A stretch of DNA of 64,000 bases from Lytechinus variegatus. Lineage: Eukaryota; Echinodermata; Echinoidea; Temnopleuroida; Toxopneustidae. The notes beneath the pieces are model-generated. The model was given only the letters and a program-made list of their open reading frames with translations. It ran no database searches and was not told where the DNA came from. The DNA lies in assembly GCF_018143015.1 (NCBI RefSeq), contig NC_054743.1, positions 42,116,922-42,180,921 on the forward strand. Reading direction: 5' to 3'. Shown here piece by piece: positions 34,028 to 45,789 of the stretch (positions are counted from its first letter, which is position 1; each line of letters starts with the position of its first letter). A program made the position numbers and the translations under genes.

Positions 34028-35823
34028 TCATATTTCGTCCGGCTCTCTAAATTGCTCAAGTGCCCGCTCAAGCCTTCTCCAACAACGCTCTTCATTGAAG
34101 TTCTCCCACTCCAGGGTGACCAAGCGATCGACTAGGACTCTCAGGGTTTCTGGCAGTTCATCCAAGAGTACTGGGTCTAAAATTATCAAGATCAGTCCCG
34201 TTTGCTTCAGGTGCGCTGGCCCAAGATCATCCCGATGCAAGAACTCACACGCCACTTCAAGTGCCTGCTTGCATCTGGCATCTTGGACAAATGCCTCGCT
34301 GATGACGAAAATGGCGCACCTACTGGCAATCATGGATTCGCGCAGATTGTTCAACTTCTTTGCACCTAGACGGAAATCGCGGGTCAACGGAAGGCATAAG
34401 CGGAAGTCGTTCGGTGGGTCTTCAAGCCTTGGTCGGAGACGGTCGTCGACAAAATTGCTCTCCCGGACGTGGTTATAGACAAGAGCATCAAACCTGATAT
34501 CGGGAGCCCTTCTATTATTGAAATTGACGAACCCGTGTCCAGCAAAGATGAAACCTCGATGAAGATGTCTCAAGCGACGAAATGCAAAGAAGACAATTAA
34601 TCCAAACACAACTCCACCACTGCTGAGAACACCCAAAACTGTTGATATAACGCGTACAGATTTTCTGTTCTTCTGAATAACCACCGGTACTTCGGTCGGT
34701 AGGTCCAGTTTTCTTACACAAAGATCTCCATAAACACTGTCAAAAGTTTTCCCAAGTACCTAAATGGATAGCCACAAGAGTAGGTACATTTTATAAAAGA
34801 CCCCCATGTGTTGTCTAAAAGATCGTACGGTGAAAATGACAGGTATAATTTGGCATAGAACATGAAATCACAAAGCGCCTTGTTACATCGGAAGGGGTTG
34901 CCGCATAGTCGGATATCAACTAAGTTCGATGAGTTATACAAAACATCAGAAGAAATGTTATTAATTGAAGTGATTGCATTTCCTTGGAGTTTCAAAGAGG
35001 TTAGGTTTGGCATGAATGCAATGAAATCAAAATTCCGTACATCTGAAATGTTATTGTAACTTAAATCAAGTTCTACAAGGTGGATAAGGCTATTTATCGT
35101 AGAAGGTATCTCGTGAAGTTTGTTAAGGTTCAAATCGAGACTCTGAAGATCCTCGATGGGATCAAATACGCCGTCATTTATAGTTCTGATATTGTTATTC
35201 TGAAGAGTCAATGTCTGCAATTTAATTAGTCCACTAAATGAGTACCTTCCGATTTCCAAAATGCTGTTGCTGCTCAAATCTAGTGATGCAAGGTTGTAAA
35301 AGTCATTCATCCCGTTAAAATCGACACTCGTCATCTTTCTTTGGTAAGAAATTTCTAACTTTTGCAGAGAATTCGCAATGGAGTTTAGAGCTGCTGGAAT
35401 ATTTTGTAACCCATTCTTGTAGAATGTAAGCTCTTGAAGATAAGGCATCTTTTCAAAAGCCGCATCTTCTATCAGTCCAATGCTGCAAGTTGAAAATTCT
35501 AAAGAGTGTAGCTTTGGAAAGGCTCTCCCCAACATACCGTCTTTGAGATATAGCGATCGGTCTTCATCTGCGCCACCTTGTGTAATGAACAACGATGTTG
35601 CGTTTGAAGCGTTTATGTTTGCAAAGGGGTATGAGGTATTTAGCTGGTCCATAGAACAAACAATTGATGTCCCGTCGTATGGGCAGCGACAAACTGGACA
35701 CGTATAATCATCATCGTCAGCAGCAGACGAAGATGCGATCTCAGTGGTTGTTTTTGTTGGTTTGACACAAAGCATACTTAACATTACAAGCAGAACAAGA
35801 ACCTGAATTGGTGTCATTTTCAA
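34028..35823 (-). CDS. Toll-like receptor (LRR-TM-TIR), single exon, one frame interruption
   Basis: This would be a membrane pattern-recognition receptor signalling through its cytoplasmic TIR domain. The ATG at 35821-35823 opens a signal peptide (MKMTPIQVLVLLVMLSMLCV). A cysteine-rich N-terminal cap follows (C42, C45, C47, C56), then about eight LRRs (for example LASLDLSSNSILEIG and LVELDLSYNNISDV) and a C-terminal cap from NPFRCNKALC to KCTYSCGYPF. In the next frame the protein continues with DSVYGDLCVRKLDLP, a hydrophobic segment (VLGVLSSGGVVFGLIVFFAF) and a TIR domain. Its box 1 is FDALVYNH and its box 2 is RDFRLG (usual RDxxPG, so the Pro is missing). It ends FREPDEI. The change of frame is near 34750 in a GGGAAAA run. 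The whole is 1796 bases, one short of a multiple of three, so a single missing base accounts for it. That may be a pseudogene lesion or a sequencing error. An intronless TLR of this kind fits the expanded echinoid family. Confidence 0.92.
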
Positions 35824-36163
35824 ACAAACACCTTTAGTAGAAAATGAAGTAATTTTAGTCCCCGGGTTTCAGTCACTCTGTAGTTTAGAGTAGCGGAGGA
35901 GAAACACAATTTTCAGACTTTTCTTGCCGTTCGTCTATTTTGTCTTCGCTATTCGGGGCTTAAGACAGGGTACTATAAACAGAGAAAGAGCAAAAGAAAT
36001 AAGAGAAGGAGGCACTTGAGGATAATGATGATGATGATGATAATATGATGTTAAAGACAGTAATGATAATGATAATATATAATTACATTAATGATGATAA
36101 TAATAAACAACAAAATTGTTATTTTTATCGCTTCTTTTTCACGAGATACAAAGTACTTAATAA

Positions 36164-36931
36164 TAACAATACAGGGGCGGTGGAACCGGGGGAGCAGGGG
36201 AGCACTATTGCTTCCCCCCAGAAAAAAAATCCTCTTAGGAAAATAATACTCTTTTTCCAAATGAAATACCCCTCTTTGAATTACATTTTAGGTTACTATC
36301 ATAAAGCTTTTGGCTCGCGCTTCGCGCTCGCATCAGTTATTGTTTAGTAAGGTACGCATCCTGTCCATGGTTGAAAAGATAGAATGTCCAGTTTTAAGTT
36401 TGGAATATCACAAAATTCAAAATTTCAGCTCGCGCTCCGCACTCGCATTGATCGATTGGTGAGATATGTATCCTATTCATATGAGTCACTAAATGTAGTC
36501 CATAACAGGTTTCTTTTATGGTCAGTATATTTATACCTTTAGCATGCACTTCGCGCTCGCGCTAATTCTTTAGTTAGATACACATCTATTTCATGATAAC
36601 AAAACCTCTCGGAATGTTTAATTCAATGTGTTATTTTATGAATGTCCAATAGTTTGAGCTCGCGATTCGTGCTCGCAGCATCTCGCAAGGATACACTGTT
36701 AACAGTAATTAGCGCCTTAATTGACCAAAAATCGAGTTTCACAAGTTCAGCTTTTATTCTTGTTTTTTTCAAACCAAAAGGCTTTGCTCAACTTATTTAC
36801 TAAAAAACACACAACTAACTTTACGCAGATGATAATCTCGTGGTGGAAATATCCGTTTGGAGCTAAATGCCCATTTTTACATTAAGTGCCCCCCAAACGA
36901 AAAATATAGTTCCACCGCCCATGTAACAATG
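36164..36931. mobile_element. hAT-like element with 8-bp flank repeat and four CGCGCTTCGCGC units
   Basis: The ends are CAGGGGCGGTGGAAC (36172) and the inverse of CATGGGCGGTGGAAC (ending 36923). They are flanked by TAACAATA and TAACAATG (7 of 8 equal). The interior has four units of about 115 bases, each with a GCTCGCGCTTCGCGCTCGC-like block (about 36313, 36428, 36542 and 36658). No protein is encoded. Confidence 0.7.
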
Positions 36932-37454
36932 ATAATCATGATGACATTAACTTATGATTATATTGTTATTGTTTATTTGTATATTAATATCATTTATTCT
37001 TACTTTGGGGCCAATTTATACAAGCAGTTGTGCTTTCTTTGACCCCTCCACGTGAATATATCTCTTGATGTCAATGATTTGTATGTATGTATATTTTTAA
37101 TTGTGGAAAATAAATTTGAATTTGAATTTATGAAATTGATAATGGAAATAACTAAAATGAAGGTAGCGGAAACAATACGATACGTAAATAACACCGATAT
37201 GATTTTAGATTTTTGTACAGCGTATATAACGTGCATAATTCCCCATTTTGCGAAAATGAATACAGGCCTCTTTAATTGATAATCCCCCTACAAAGATTCA
37301 GCATTATCAAAAGCAAAATATTCATGCGATTCGATCGCGATTGAATTCCCCTGTCATGCATTTGAGGTTTGATTTCTTAAAAAAAATCAGATGCTATCAG
37401 ATATGATGCCAGTTGTGCATGAGTCTAGTCAAATAGGAATCGAGCAACAGTTCG

Positions 37455-39243
37455 GGGGCCGCGGAACCGGGGGGCTGGGGGGGCTTCAGCCCCCCCACTT
37501 TTTTCCAAAACCGTGTACAAAAACGCAAAAATGACTATACGATTGTGATTTTTAGGTGCCGGGTAAAAATGGCAGAGGTAAAAATGGCAGAGGTAAAAAT
37601 GGCAAAGGTAAAAATGGCAGAGGTAAAAATGGCAGAGGTAATAATGGCAGAGGTAAAAATGGCAAAGGTAAAAATGGCAGAGGTAAAAATGGCAGAGGTA
37701 AAAATGGCAGAGGTAATAATGGCAGAGGTAAAAATGGCACTGAGAGGTAAAAATGGCAGAGGTAAGAAATAAAGCCTTTCCAGTGAGTATCAGTCATAAT
37801 TATTGACCTTGAATGGACTCCTATCGACAAAATTAGTATTATGAACTGATGAGATATTTATATTTGGATTTTTTTTCATCATTTTAGGTCTATATATACT
37901 TTATCGTTGATATGATTAAACTCAAACATTTTCATGCCAAAATGATTTCAATTAGTCAGTAATAAAAGGATTTATCTTGGCCAGTTCGTGAGTAGAACAG
38001 CACTTCATCGTATACATACCAAACGAATTGTAAACACCAATGTGCGCTACCATTAACACACTGAAATAGACGAGTTCGGGATTTCTTTGAACCACTTGCA
38101 TATATAACTTTGATAACAGAACAATAACAAAACGTTCTGTAACAGAAGTAAGTTTTCATATTTCAACATCATAATGGATCCAAATAGATATTGATATGAT
38201 ACGCATATTTAGTTTAATGTAAATGATAAAATAATAGTAACTAGTGCTCATTTTTTTCAGAGTAATACCTCATTGCAGCTAGTCCAAGTGGATATCAGGT
38301 TCCTTAACTAGTTTCTATGGTAACGGGTACCGCATGAATTTTGAAATGTGTAGCGAATCAGAGATTCTATTTATATAGGTGTTTCTTAGGTAGACCTACC
38401 ATTCTATCGATGTGTCTTGAAGGGGAAGTTCACCCTGACAAATGGTTTACTGTAAAAATAGCAGAAAAAATATATTAGTGAAGGTTTGCGGAAAACCCAT
38501 CAAGGATTAAGAAAGTTATTAGTTTGAATTTTTGATCTGTGACGTCGTATACTAGTAACTACCCCATGTTTTATGCACCAAAATGTCTACTTTTAAATTG
38601 TTTAATCAGTGGTTCGTGATTGCTAAAAAAAATTGTTCAAGAGCGGATGTGAAGTTATTTTTATGTTAATATACTTCAGGTACAATTAAAACAATTTTCT
38701 TTTCTTTTTTAGAAAATGACATTCCATTGATATTTTTTATTACACCATATATGGGAAAAAATGCTCGCAGATGACGTCCCCATTAACATGTATAAATTTA
38801 GTAGCTTTTAAAATCTTTGATTGATTCCCTAAAGCCCTCACCAATATAATTCTAATAAACTTTATGTCAGTGTGAATTTCCCCTGTAATGAATATTTGGG
38901 ATCCACTGTGTTCTTCAAATTTGAATATTAGAAGAGTGATTTGACATGAGAAGGTCGTGCATGTAAGTCCAGGAAGAAGAAATACCAACTCAAAAAGTGT
39001 TATCATTTTTACCTCTGCCATTTTTACCTTTGCCATTTTTACCTCTGCCATTTTTACCTCTGCCATTTTTACCTCTGCCATTTTTACCTTTGCCATTTTT
39101 ACCTCTGCCATTTTTACCTTTGCCATTTTTACCTCTGCCATTTTTACCTCTGCCATTTTTACACCGAGCCGATTTTTAGCATGGTCAGCCCCCCCCCCAC
39201 TTTTGGTTCAGCCCCCCCACTCTGAAAACCGTTCCGCGGCCCC
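37455..39243. mobile_element. Inverted-repeat element with mirror-image 15-bp tandem arrays
   Basis: GGGGCCGCGGAAC at 37455 is inverted at 39231-39243, with C/G runs and CAGCCCCCCCACTTTT words inside both ends. Next to each end is an array of the unit GGTAAAAATGGCAGA: about 14 copies at 37557-37765, and about 11 copies of the complement at 39005-39165. Variants (GGCAAA, AATAATGG) occur in both. The arrays read as repeated MAEVK/MAKVK, but I regard this as incidental. The centre holds another element at 38412-38888. Confidence 0.8.
38412..38888. mobile_element. Palindromic element with AGGGGAAGTTCACCCTGAC ends, nested
   Basis: The left AGGGGAAGTTCACCCTGACA faces the right TGTCAGTGTGAATTTCCCCT. 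A weak form of the shared arm motif (AAAACCCATCAAGGATTAAG, then AAAGTTATTAG) follows the left end. It is inserted in the centre of the 37455-39243 element. Confidence 0.65.
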
Positions 39244-40396
39244 TGGTTCCAACCATTATACATGCTGCCCACAGGCGGTGGAATAAATGGTAATAAACGG
39301 GTTCAGGTTAATGTATGTATTAATTTGTAGTATCTGATTTATAGCCATTTTATCCCAGCAATGATAGTTTTAAAAGAGGCTTCTGGTTCAGTATGTCTGA
39401 TATTCCTTTTATATTTCTAAATATTTAATATATTATTAGAATTAATGTCGTTCAAAAAATTATTTGGAATTAGAAATATATACATGCCTCATTATCGACT
39501 CTTCCTAAGCATAATATGCCTTTGGGATTCATTCTTACAATGACAATACTATGCTCATATAGTGCAACGATGAGGGGGAGAGCGTGGGCTATGTTCAATG
39601 AGTGAATAATCAGGGGTTAGAAAAAGGAAGCCATAATAAAAAAAATAAAAATAAAAATATTGCCCCCCCCCCCTGTTCCGCGCAGCCCCTGAATAAAATT
39701 GCTATCAACAGCAATCAACCTATTCTTGCAAATCATGCAGTCATGTGACTCGCATGACCCATCTACAGCCTGACTATGTTCTTCACTTCACCCATATATA
39801 GTGTGACCTAACCGAACCCCCTGCTCCCCGGCCTCCTGTCGACACGATTTTGAAGGTGTAGACCCATCACAAAATTTCTATAGAGAAGGAAATACTTACA
39901 TTTTTTCTGGCGTAGGTATAAGGCTCAATCTTATGACAATATCCGAGTCAAGTCGATGGAGATTAAACATACCAACATTTACATCTGCATGCTGAACTGA
40001 TTCGTAGATTAGGAAATCAACCGCCTCTTGTGAAACCAAAAATTTAAAGGTCTAATTCGACAAATAAGAAACATCCCTTACCTCGATCTCTTTGTACTCG
40101 CCTATTTATTCAGGATATGCAACAAGAAAAAACAAACAGAAAGTCGAATTTAGGATTTTTAATGTCTGTTTGCCTCTATAGTATATAAGCACTAGTCAAG
40201 ATCCTAAACATTTTAATTTGCTTGACATTTCCAAGGTAGACCTGTCTGATAAAGCATCAGTAAATGATATTTATATTTACAGCTGTACTACTATCATATT
40301 GTCATATTGCTCTGGAAATGGAATGATCGGTTGATTGAAAAGGCTACTGGGAAAGGAAAAATCTGACAGCTGTGGTTTAGGTATCCCTGTGTCAAC
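39244..40396. other. Unannotated stretch
   Basis: Contains a poly-C run near 39663 bordered by words of the G-run repeat class. I see no gene. Confidence 0.4.
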
Positions 40397-40692
40397 TAGT
40401 TGCAGGGGCGGAAATCTTTCCCAAAAGGTAGGGGGGACAAGGGTCTGGAAAATTTGACAAGCAAAAAAAAAAATATCTGAATTTAAGGTCATTTCGACGA
40501 AAATATATTTGACAAAAAAAGGTCATCTCGTTCCAAAACGCACGTTTTATTCCCGTTTTCAGTGATATATTTCTTAGCATCACCAAAGACCCAAAATTGT
40601 AGGGGGACATTTGATATTGTGTCCCCCCTACTATTTTGAGTAGGGGGACACGACCCCCCTGTCCCCCTGGGATTTCCGCCCATGGCTAGTTG
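40396..40692. mobile_element. hAT-like miniature element with G-run ends
   Basis: The ends CAGGGGCGGAAATC (40403) and the inverse of CATGGGCGGAAATC (ending about 40684) are flanked by ACTAGTTG and GCTAGTTG (7 of 8 equal). Runs of G and C near the ends can pair. It is non-coding. Confidence 0.7.
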
Positions 40693-41720
40693 TCAACTCG
40701 TGTAGTACACAAAATGAATCCCTGCAGAAAATAAGTTTTACAAAATATCATCGTGTACATATTTGAAAATACAATAAATTTTCATAAATAAATTGGTGTG
40801 TTATTTTTAATATGAATATGGAAGAAATATTGTGTAACCCAGCATTAACCTACCCATTTTGGCATTAGTGCATGTAAGGCCTATAGTAATTAAAATCCAG
40901 TTTAGTCTAGGGTTAAACCAAGATTTGAAAAAGGGTGTGTTTATAATGCGGGATGCAACTTTAACACCACCGGGAAAACGTGACTTCCCGCGTGACTATT
41001 TATTTCGAAGGGGGAAACGAAACCCTGCAATTCATATAAACACAAGTTATTATTGGACGTCAAGTGTTTCGATGGGTTTCTCTTCTTCAATGTGTTGGGG
41101 TTTTCGGCGTCCATCTTGATTAGTTAGTTTTAATAGTCAAAAGAAGTTTTACATTTGGCATTCGATCAACCATATGACACATATAACAATGACAATATAG
41201 GCGTACATGTACTTGTGCAATTAGGGTATACATCACGTGTAACATAATACTAGTGGCATATAAGGATACATAAAGTAGAAAATTAAACGAAAAAAAAGAG
41301 TAGTAGGTAGCTGCATTAAAAATAGACATGAAAGATGGGGAAAATAATTCTAAACAAAATATTTGTAATAAGTTGCCTAAAAATGATATAAATTGTATTC
41401 AAAACGTCGAAATAGCTGTTTGATACTGATAATAGATATGTAGGGCCTATAATGTCTTGTCAGGTTCCCGGGGTCAGGTTAAAACCTTGGAATACTAGTA
41501 CATTGTCATTAGTTCGGTAAAATATCGCCCCCTACAAAAGTGCAAAAACAATAACAAAACTTCACTAGTCTGGGAACACAGACTCGAAATAGTCCATTTA
41601 CCATGTCGATGCAGTTCGAGACAATGACATGGTAAAATCTGTTGAGAAATTGACATTAGACTCAGAACTCTCTATCTATTTAGAATTAAAAACAGCACCA
41701 GAACACGAATAAATCTAGCT
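40693..41720. other. Unannotated stretch
   Basis: One 86-codon open frame (40859-41119) has no feature I recognise. A small palindrome (TTTACCATGTC with GACATGGTAAA) lies near 41599-41637. Confidence 0.4.
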
Positions 41721-41721
41721 A

Positions 41722-42085
41722 GCCTCCCGGAGGGGCCACTTACATTGACGAGTGGATACCATGCGCGACCAAAAAAACACCGTGGGTAAAAAGAATGTCG
41801 TTTTCACGATAGGGCACGTACGTAACGTGATAAGGGTGTCAAAAACACAAAAATAATGAAAAAGGGGTATCTATTTCGCTAGGAAAATTACGTGTTTAGG
41901 GTCGAATTTTCGGGGATGATAAAACAAAATTCAAATATTTTATAAAGGACGGTCCTTTTTGCCCAAACACTTCGTGTTTAGAGTCCGACTTGCGCGAGGT
42001 GTAGAAGATGGGGTCGTACTAAACCAAATCAGGTAAAGCCGACGACCGAATGACCCGTAACAATAAAACATTCCTGTACTTGTTT
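41722..42085. mobile_element. CCCGGGGGGCC inverted-repeat element, right-truncated copy
   Basis: It follows 16054-16400 almost base for base (GAGTGGATACCATGCGCGACC through AAAACATTCCTGTACTTGTT), then stops where the next repeat begins. The right end is missing. Confidence 0.7.
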
Positions 42086-42089
42086 AGTA

Positions 42090-42835
42090 TGGCGTGCCAA
42101 GTGTACGCCAGTATATTCTGTGCAATTCAAGCAATTCCGTACACAAAATGTGTTTTTATTCAGACGAAAATCTTTTTGTCATGACGCTTTTCTAATTTCG
42201 TACACAAAATTTATTTTGTGTCACACAAAATCATTTTCGTCTCGACGAAATGCACAAAATAAATTTCGTTTAGACAAAATGTAATTGCGTCCACAAACTT
42301 CATTTGGCGTGCCATACAAAATGGCGCACCAAATGTCCGATGGTAAATTCCGTCCAATTCACGTCATTCCGTACACAAAAGTTTTTTTGTTCGTATGAAA
42401 ATGATTTCGTCATGACGCAGTTTTATTTCGTATACAAAATTATTCTTGTCACACAAAATAAATTTTCGTCGAGACGAAATGTAATTTCGTCCACAAAATT
42501 TATTTCGTACACACGAAATGAATTTTGATCTAACGAAATAGCACCCCAATTGTCCGAAGGAAAATTCTGTAGGAAAATATGTGTTTCACTCCAACGAAAT
42601 TCATTTCGTCATGATGCAGTTTGATTTCGTATACAAAATTTATTTTGTGTCACACTTATAATCAATTTCCTCGAGACGAAATAAAATTGTGTCCTCGAAA
42701 TTCATTTCGTTGCGATGCAAATATTTATTCCGTCAACGAAATGATTTTGTGTCACATCACAAAAAATTCCGTCGACAAAATGATTTTGTGTCACATCACA
42801 AAAAATTCCGTCCATGTAAAATAATTCTGTCTCCT
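42090..42835. repeat. Self-complementary word repeat built of ACGAAAT/ATTTCGT and ACAAAAT/ATTTTGT
   Basis: More than thirty short words such as TTTCGTCTCGACGAAAT, ATTTCGTACACAAAAT and TTTTGTGTCACACAAAAT recur with drift, each nearly its own complement. The stretch can fold into many small hairpins. It directly abuts the truncated element on its left. Confidence 0.65.
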
Positions 42836-43489
42836 CTTTCTGGCAGGGAATATGAGATCGTCGCTGATTGGCTGCACCTTGCTCAAGCCGATATCTTCGC
42901 TCGATCGATATCCGGGCGCGGGACGGTCACACTCACAGGTCGGCATGTTGGTGAACCTTTCTTGTTTAGCTTGCACGTTATTCATGTCAACGAGAGCTGC
43001 AAACAACTTCTCTAATTGGTAGAATGTGGACGGACATTGCATTCGTAAGTTTAGCTATGTTTTCGACTTCAAAATTACGTTGAAAACAAAATGGGAATTC
43101 GTTAGTCGTTGCCAAACTTGCATTTGCAAGAAGCTGTGCAATTTATAGTCCCGTGTATTCAAGTTTGTGTAGGGTCCTACTGTAGTCGACCATGCCCATG
43201 CCAGGCCAGGGGGATTGGTCTTTTGTGCACACCTAAAATGGTAATGAATTATACAGGCTGATATTTAGGCCTAGATTTTGATTAATGGTGTAAAATTCAT
43301 ACTCAGACTGACTCAGAGCAAAATGCATGTTGAAATTGGAAACTTCATTGGATGACAAATTTTATATAATTATTGACTGTCTGAGTCAGTGATTGACGTG
43401 ATTTTATTTTTAGATTATTAAAAACAGCTTTAGCTTGGGCACCCACACGCATTGCGAGGTTAGTATTAATACTGGTAAATTAAACCATT
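42836..43489. other. Unannotated stretch, locally GC-rich
   Basis: 42840-43000 is more GC-rich than its surroundings (CGATCGATATCCGGGCGCGG) and a donor-like TTCGTAAGT lies at 43043-43051, so a 5' exon is conceivable. There is no open frame with recognisable features. Confidence 0.3.
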
Positions 43490-44412
43490 GAACCATGTTT
43501 GGCAGTGGATTTCGAATTGACAGTTAATGAGTTAGTGGGTCGCGCATGCTGGCTTGCTGCGATCCCACTTCTGCAAGTGATGTCCACGTCCATAAGGCAT
43601 TAAACACACCACTTCTAAGTAATGGCTTGGTTTTTCTGTGCGCTGTGGCATGTCAGGGGCGGATCCAGCTTTTATAAAGGGGGGGTTGGGGTGGTATGTG
43701 AGGGAGCGTAGCGACCGAGTCCAACCGAGCGGAGCAAGCGAGGGTGTTTGGGGGGGTGTCCCCCCTCCCACGTAGGGAAAATTTTTGAAAATCTGTGTGT
43801 GAAAATGGCGTTTCCTTGCATCTAAAACACCACTATTTTTGATATAGAGGTCGTTGCCAAATTAACCCCCATGAAAATTTGTAAAATTAAGTTGCAATCC
43901 CCCATTTTTTTTTTTTTTAATGGGGGGATTTTTGTTTGGGGATGAGAATCGGCAACCCTGGCCTAGATTGTCACTTCCGCGGTGGCCCGTGTCCTCAAAA
44001 AAGCTGATGGGGGGGCAAAAAGGACTATGTGACATTTGTTCGCCCAACCCTCCCCCCAAATAAATAATAATAATAAATTAAATGAAGACATAGAAATAGA
44101 ATAAAATAAAATTACAAGTTTTTTAAAAAAGATAAGATTTTAAAAAAATGGTCCCCAGATTTTTTTTTTTTTTTGGGGGGGGGTTGCAACCCCCCCTCTA
44201 GATCTGTTTCTGCATGTAATGAACCCTTGACTATGAGTTGGGCTTGTCCGTAGACTCTAATGTTAGAGTCGAGGCCTATCTCGGCTCGGGCCCAAAGATG
44301 CGCCACCGCGCACAGAAAAATCATGTGGTATGGACACCAGAAGTGAGAATGAGAGAATGAGATCCCATGCGCGACCCACTGACTTAGATATCCACTGCCA
44401 AAACGGTTCATG
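43490..44412. mobile_element. Long-arm inverted-repeat element with a G-run element nested inside
   Basis: Left 43490-43650 and right 44280-44412 are inverted (TTGGCAGTGGAT, GTGGGTCGCGCATG, CACTTCTG, TTTTTCTGTGCGC). Between them, from 43654 (CAGGGGCGGATCCAGC) to about 44210, lies a second element rich in C/G runs, including the AGCGTAGCGACCGAG and CGAGCGGAGCAAGCGAGG words. Confidence 0.65.
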
Positions 44413-44794
44413 GTATAGGGTATAGGGCAAGTCCAAGAAAAGGTCACCCTAGAAGGTAAAATTTTATCTCCAATTTAAGAAGTTATCTTTGGAGGGGTAA
44501 GAAAGCCTATCGCCTGTTGTGGTAGCCTAAGTATGTTTGGCCTAGGTCCTAGCCCCACTCATTACTAGTACAAGTTTAGTTACTTTGAGCGATGTTTGTG
44601 CCGGCTCCACTTCACCACCACTACTATACGCTCCATCTGGCTGAACATCGTGTCCGTTAAGTCGATCTGATATTCCGAGTGACAAAGGTGGGATTTTATG
44701 GGGAAATATAAAACTCATGGAACATCACGATCTTTAAAAACAAAACTAATATAGGAGGGGGTCCAGTGTCCGGACATGTTATCTTTTGGTTACA

Positions 44795-45246
44795 CTTCGT
44801 AATTCAGAAGGTTCGTAATTCCAAAACATGTGAATTCATTATTGCCTGAACCACAATGTTCGTTAAATCGAAAAAGGGTTCGTTAATCCGAACATTTGTG
44901 GCGTAATTCCGAAGGTTCGTTAATCCGAAAAGGAATAATGAGTGATAATTCCGAAGGTTCGTTAGTCCGAAAACGAAATGAGGTTCGTTAATCCGAAAAC
45001 GAAATGAGGTTCGTTAATCCGAAAAAACTAAATGAACAACGAACCTCATTTTTTTTCGGACTAACGAACCTTCGGAATTATGACTCTCATTATTCCTTTT
45101 CGGATTAACGAACCTTTGGAACAACGAACGTCATTTCAATTTTTGGATCGTCCGACCTTCGGAACAACGAACCTTATTTCGCTTTCAGATTAACAAACCT
45201 CCGGAATATCCAAACCTTCGGAATAACGAAGCTTCGGAATTATGAA
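44795..45246. repeat. Giant hairpin of GGTTCGTTAATCCGAA units
   Basis: The left half repeats AAGGTTCGTTAATCCGAAAA and CGAAATGAGGTTCGTTA. The right half carries their complement (TTTTCGGATTAACGAACCTT and AACGAACCTCATTT), meeting near 45035. Single-stranded, it would fold into a roughly 200-pair stem with small bulges. Confidence 0.75.
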
Positions 45247-45789
45247 TGTAAACAATCTTTTTGAAGCCTTCCTTTTTGTCTTTGGATTACACTAAAAATA
45301 TGAATTCAATACTTGTAATCATCTTCTATTTTGTTCTTTATATTTCCCAACATTTTGTACTAAAATTTGATGAAACTTCGCTTCTAACTTTTTTCAAATG
45401 ACTTTCTAACATTGATCGTGTGGACACACAACCTGTACGGACACACAACAACTGAGTGACCTGAAACTCAGGCAGGACGTTTAGCAATACTTGATTAACC
45501 TTATGCCCAAATTTCATGAACTAGGTTTCTAAGTTTTCATTTAAAAAACACAACCTTTTGTTAAGATTTGGTGTTGATGCCGCCACCGTCAGAAAAACAG
45601 CGCCTATAATATAATTTTACTCTCCTATGCAGGTGAAACAAAACGGAAGGAAAGAAGGGAAAACACAAATTTTGCGCATTTTCATGTATTTATTTTCAAT
45701 AGTCTCGGCAGTGCAGCCGTCCTTGCATGGTAACTATTATATAAAGATTATCCAGCAGCTTGCAAAGGAAAGTCAGTTTCAAAGTAATT

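Noticed and set aside
34095-34478. 127-codon plus-strand open frame opposite the TIR domain
   Set aside because: It is an antisense shadow of the Toll-like receptor TIR region, with no own features.
37545-37772. Open frames of repeated MAEVK or GKNGR across the 15-bp array
   Set aside because: Any 15-bp array without stops is open in several frames. Both strands are open and the array is part of a transposon arm.
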